Shown in pieces: positions 33,173-35,118 of a stretch of 35,118 bases of DNA. Each line of letters starts with the position of its first letter. Position 1 is the stretch's first letter. A program made the position numbers and the translations under genes. Origin of the DNA: Thermoplasmata archaeon (GTDB lineage Archaea; Thermoplasmatota; Thermoplasmata; RBG-16-68-12; SOIM01); contig JAGLME010000019.1 in assembly GCA_023140195.1 (NCBI GenBank), positions 1 through 35,118 of the forward strand, written 5' to 3'. The notes under the pieces are model-generated. The model saw nothing but the letters and a program-made list of their open reading frames with translations. It ran no database searches and was not told the origin of the DNA.

Positions 33173-33979
33173 CTAGCGCTCCGTTACCACGATCTTGGTG
33201 GGGTAGAGAGATGCCACGTAGAAGGAATTCCGCACAAGATACCATTCCACCACCATCTCCTCCCCGCATTCTTCCAGGATCTTCTTCCCAAGGGTTGCAA
33301 GCCTGGACACCTGCGTCTCGGTCAGCTTGTGGGCATCCCACGAATCCTCCTCGACATCAATGCGCTCAACTCCATTCTCGCCAAGCACCCACTTCTTCTG
33401 CTGCTCGGCGTTGGCGTGATAGGTCTGCTCTCCCTCCGTGTTGACGATGAAACTGTCCGCGTCCTCGAGATTCAATGGAAGGCCGTGAACAGCGATGATC
33501 CTGGTGTCCTTCTCTGACTGGGTGAGGCGCCCTGAGGACTTCGCGTCGAAGAGCTTCTGGATGATAATGGACAAGTCGAACTGAGGCACCCCCATCCGCT
33601 CCCTGATCTTGACCTCTTCATCTTGGTAGAACGACCTCATGAGCGAGTCCACAGCCACAATGGTGCTGGACTTTGATTCGGCCGTGGAGAAAGGAGGCGG
33701 AGAGTATTCGTATGAAGCACTCGAGAGGATCCTGGCAACCGGTGACTCCAGCTCATCGAGCCTCTTGGCAATTTCCATTTCAGCTTCCCAAGGAATGTGC
33801 TTTCCATCGGGCATGCCATCGTCCTCGACCAGATCCCTGAAGACCGAACTTGAGATGATGAACATGGGGGGAAGTGTCACCTTCTTCCTGATAAGGGACA
33901 ACCGCTGACCCAATAATCCGTAGAGGCTCCAATCCTCGATATCCAGATCAACCAGATTGAGAATCTCTTTGCCCTTCAT
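33173..33979 (-). CDS. PEP-synthase/PPDK N-domain-like protein, stand-alone
   Basis: The 268-residue product aligns by eye with the ATP-grasp N-terminal domain of pyruvate phosphate dikinase and PEP synthase. LLGQRLSLIRKKVTLPPMFIIS resembles the family's opening segment, VARILSSASYEYSPPPFS its VRSSAT loop, and LATLGKKILEECGEEMVVEW its closing helix and EW motif. It is shorter than the usual domain (about 330 residues) and lacks the phosphohistidine and PEP domains, so it cannot do the whole dikinase reaction; it may be a degenerate kinase or phosphotransfer protein. I hold this call with moderate confidence. A TATA-like TTTATTAC about 24-31 nt upstream (34003-34010) gives a leaderless start. 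It heads the mfnA-dph2 operon. Confidence 0.5.
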   Translation of the reverse strand: MKGKEILNLVDLDIEDWSLYGLLGQRLSLIRKKVTLPPMFIISSSVFRDLVEDDGMPDGKHIPWEAEMEIAKRLDELESPVARILSSASYEYSPPPFSTAESKSSTIVAVDSLMRSFYQDEEVKIRERMGVPQFDLSIIIQKLFDAKSSGRLTQSEKDTRIIAVHGLPLNLEDADSFIVNTEGEQTYHANAEQQKKWVLGENGVERIDVEEDSWDAHKLTETQVSRLATLGKKILEECGEEMVVEWYLVRNSFYVASLYPTKIVVTER

Positions 33980-34002
33980 TAATGCCCAAAATGAGTTGGT
34001 CG

Positions 34003-34010
34003 GTAATAAA
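34003..34010 (-). promoter_or_regulatory. TATA-like box of the mfnA-dph2 operon
   Basis: Minus strand TTTATTAC lies 24-31 nt before the ATG at 33979, between rpl10e and the PEP-synthase-like gene. It implies that the operon is transcribed separately from rpl10e. Confidence 0.5.
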
Positions 34011-34024
34011 CTTGCCCAGTTCCA

Positions 34025-34543
34025 TCATGCCGCCGGTTTGCCGTCCCTGAGGACCTCTATCCTGCAGGGAGTTGGCACTTTGATCCCAGCCTTCCTGAGG
34101 GCCGATTTGGCGTGCTTGATGTTGCCGTCGGTCGTCCTGATGGTTATGATGGTCTGGCCGCGCCGGACCCTTGCAGCTGTTCCCACCAGGCTGCCGAAAG
34201 AGCCTCTCATGCCGTCGGATATCCTGTCGGCCCCTGCACCCACGGCCACCTTGTTCTCCCTGAGGACGTGATGCGGGTACACTACTATCTTGAGGTAGTA
34301 GTTGGATAATCCAGCCATCTTCTGGATGTACCTGTTGGCTGCGATACGGGCGGCCTCCAAGGACATGTGTCTGACCTGGCAGGCCTCCTTGGCGATAAGG
34401 TTGATCTCAAGAGGGAACTCAGCCGTCTTATTGCCCATCTCGTACTGGACTATGCGGTTCCCTGGAATGCCTCCCATGTACTTCTTGCGGGTATACGCCT
34501 TACCCTTCATCTGTCTGTACATCTTGCCGGGTTTGTTAGCCAT
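34025..34543 (-). CDS. rpl10e: Large-subunit ribosomal protein L10e (uL16)
   Basis: The 172-residue product is full length for archaeal L10e/uL16. It has the conserved basic start GKMYRQMKGKAYTRKKYMGGIPG, IAKEACQVRHMSLEAARIAANRY and the GAGADRISDGMRGSFG loop that reaches the peptidyl-transferase region. A TATA-like ATTAAATAC lies near 34582, about 40 nt before the ATG. Unlike most ribosomal proteins, it is not in a ribosomal operon. Confidence 0.97.
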   Translation of the reverse strand: MANKPGKMYRQMKGKAYTRKKYMGGIPGNRIVQYEMGNKTAEFPLEINLIAKEACQVRHMSLEAARIAANRYIQKMAGLSNYYLKIVVYPHHVLRENKVAVGAGADRISDGMRGSFGSLVGTAARVRRGQTIITIRTTDGNIKHAKSALRKAGIKVPTPCRIEVLRDGKPAA

Positions 34544-34675
34544 GCCTTTCGCCTGGGTTTGCTAAGATACCAGATTCTGTATTTAATCCTATTCTACGGA
34601 TTCGAGTCTGAGAACGTCTCTGGAAGGGGCGAGCTGGGCCGATCAATCCCGTGTGCTTTGGAGAGAGATCTTCCC

Positions 34676-35118
34676 TCAGAGCTCTTCTTCAGGTTCCTCT
34701 CCCAGGATATCGTCCAGTTCCGTGGAAAGGTCCTCGCTCTCTGCTGGAGCCTCTTCTTCCTCGGGCATCGGAGCGGTTCCCTCGTCTTCCTCCTCCTTCT
34801 TGGGACCGAAAACGAACCACATCATGAAGATCACGATGGCGCCGATGAAGAGGACAGCCAATATGGTCACATAGTCAGCGCCTTTGTTGATGTCGATGTT
34901 GATCTCCTCGTCGGCCCGTGTGTCGGTTCTTGTCGGATCGAACGGATACATATCGACTCCGTCCACCACGCCATCGTTATCGTCGTCAGCGTCCGCGTTG
35001 TCGCCCATTCCGTCGCCGTCATGGTCGAACCATTCAGAGGGGTTGTACGGGAAGACGTCTACCGAGTCTACGACTGAATCACCGTCGCTGTCTTGGAAGC
35101 CGGTGTTGTTGTATGGTG
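34676..35118 (-). CDS. C-terminal part of a TSP3-repeat membrane-anchored protein (truncated)
   Basis: The minus-strand frame is open to the window edge, so the 5' part is missing. The visible 147 residues contain calcium-binding thrombospondin type-3-like repeats (FQDSDGDSVVD, WFDHDGDGMGDNADADDDND, YPFDP), then one membrane helix (YVTILAVLFIGAIVIFMMWF) and a very acidic tail of about 50 residues. The repeats are expected outside the cell and the tail inside. The full protein is probably a large surface protein anchored by this single helix, in contrast with the three anchor-less surface proteins earlier in the window. Confidence 0.8.
   Translation of the reverse strand, partial: PYNNTGFQDSDGDSVVDSVDVFPYNPSEWFDHDGDGMGDNADADDDNDGVVDGVDMYPFDPTRTDTRADEEINIDINKGADYVTILAVLFIGAIVIFMMWFVFGPKKEEEDEGTAPMPEEEEAPAESEDLSTELDDILGEEPEEEL

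Noticed and set aside
34367..35077. Plus-strand open frame of 236 codons opposite rpl10e and the TSP3 protein
   Set aside because: It is the antisense of two clear genes and its apparent helices come from reverse-complemented acidic codons.

Overview
The window looks like a chromosome segment from an archaeon of the Thermoplasmata (Thermoplasmatota). Evidence for archaea: ribosomal protein L10e, a diphthamide synthase (Dph2), an archaeal MfnA-type decarboxylase, archease, a zinc-finger adenylate kinase, and many genes with a TATA-like box 25-32 nt before the start codon (leaderless transcripts). A mevalonate-decarboxylase homologue of the kind carried by Thermoplasma-like archaea points to the class. 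The exact lineage cannot be fixed from the sequence alone.

Layout. Positions 1-7140 hold a TIR-domain protein and a 2,008-residue secreted multidomain protein. Positions 7358-9990 hold a DUF89 protein and two membrane proteins. Positions 10080-11235 hold a HEPN/MNT toxin-antitoxin-like pair bracketed by 21-bp palindromes, with a tRNA-like fragment beside it. Positions 11380-24215 form an accessory surface-protein region: a 1,718-residue secreted protein, two paralogous small secreted proteins, a 1,194-residue beta-helix protein, a winged-helix/TPR regulator, a 103-residue acidic protein and a 40-residue SMP-like protein. A tRNA-Arg(GCG) gene closes this region. From 24419 to the end lie conserved housekeeping genes, mostly on the minus strand: a winged-helix protein, adk, a GHMP-family decarboxylase, a HAD hydrolase, archease, an aspartate dehydrogenase (plus strand), queE-queC-queD, a membrane protein, dph2, mfnA, a PEP-synthase N-domain-like protein, rpl10e and a truncated acidic membrane protein.

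The most interesting signal is a probable regulon. A 17-bp palindrome, TGTCCAGAAACTGGACA and variants, sits 8-9 bp upstream of the TATA-like box at five promoters. These serve the 1,718-residue protein, the two small secreted proteins (one probably leading an operon with the beta-helix protein), the winged-helix/TPR regulator itself, and the 40-residue protein. The invariant placement just upstream of BRE/TATA suggests an activator site, and the TPR regulator is the obvious candidate to bind it and to control its own gene. The two small secreted proteins also share a near-identical, equal-length 198-nt promoter-plus-leader, although their proteins have diverged strongly.

The giant surface proteins share a C-terminal module of about 170 residues with no membrane anchor, which could be a common cell-surface attachment or sorting domain. 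Together these genes look like a coordinately controlled cell-surface system whose function is not evident.
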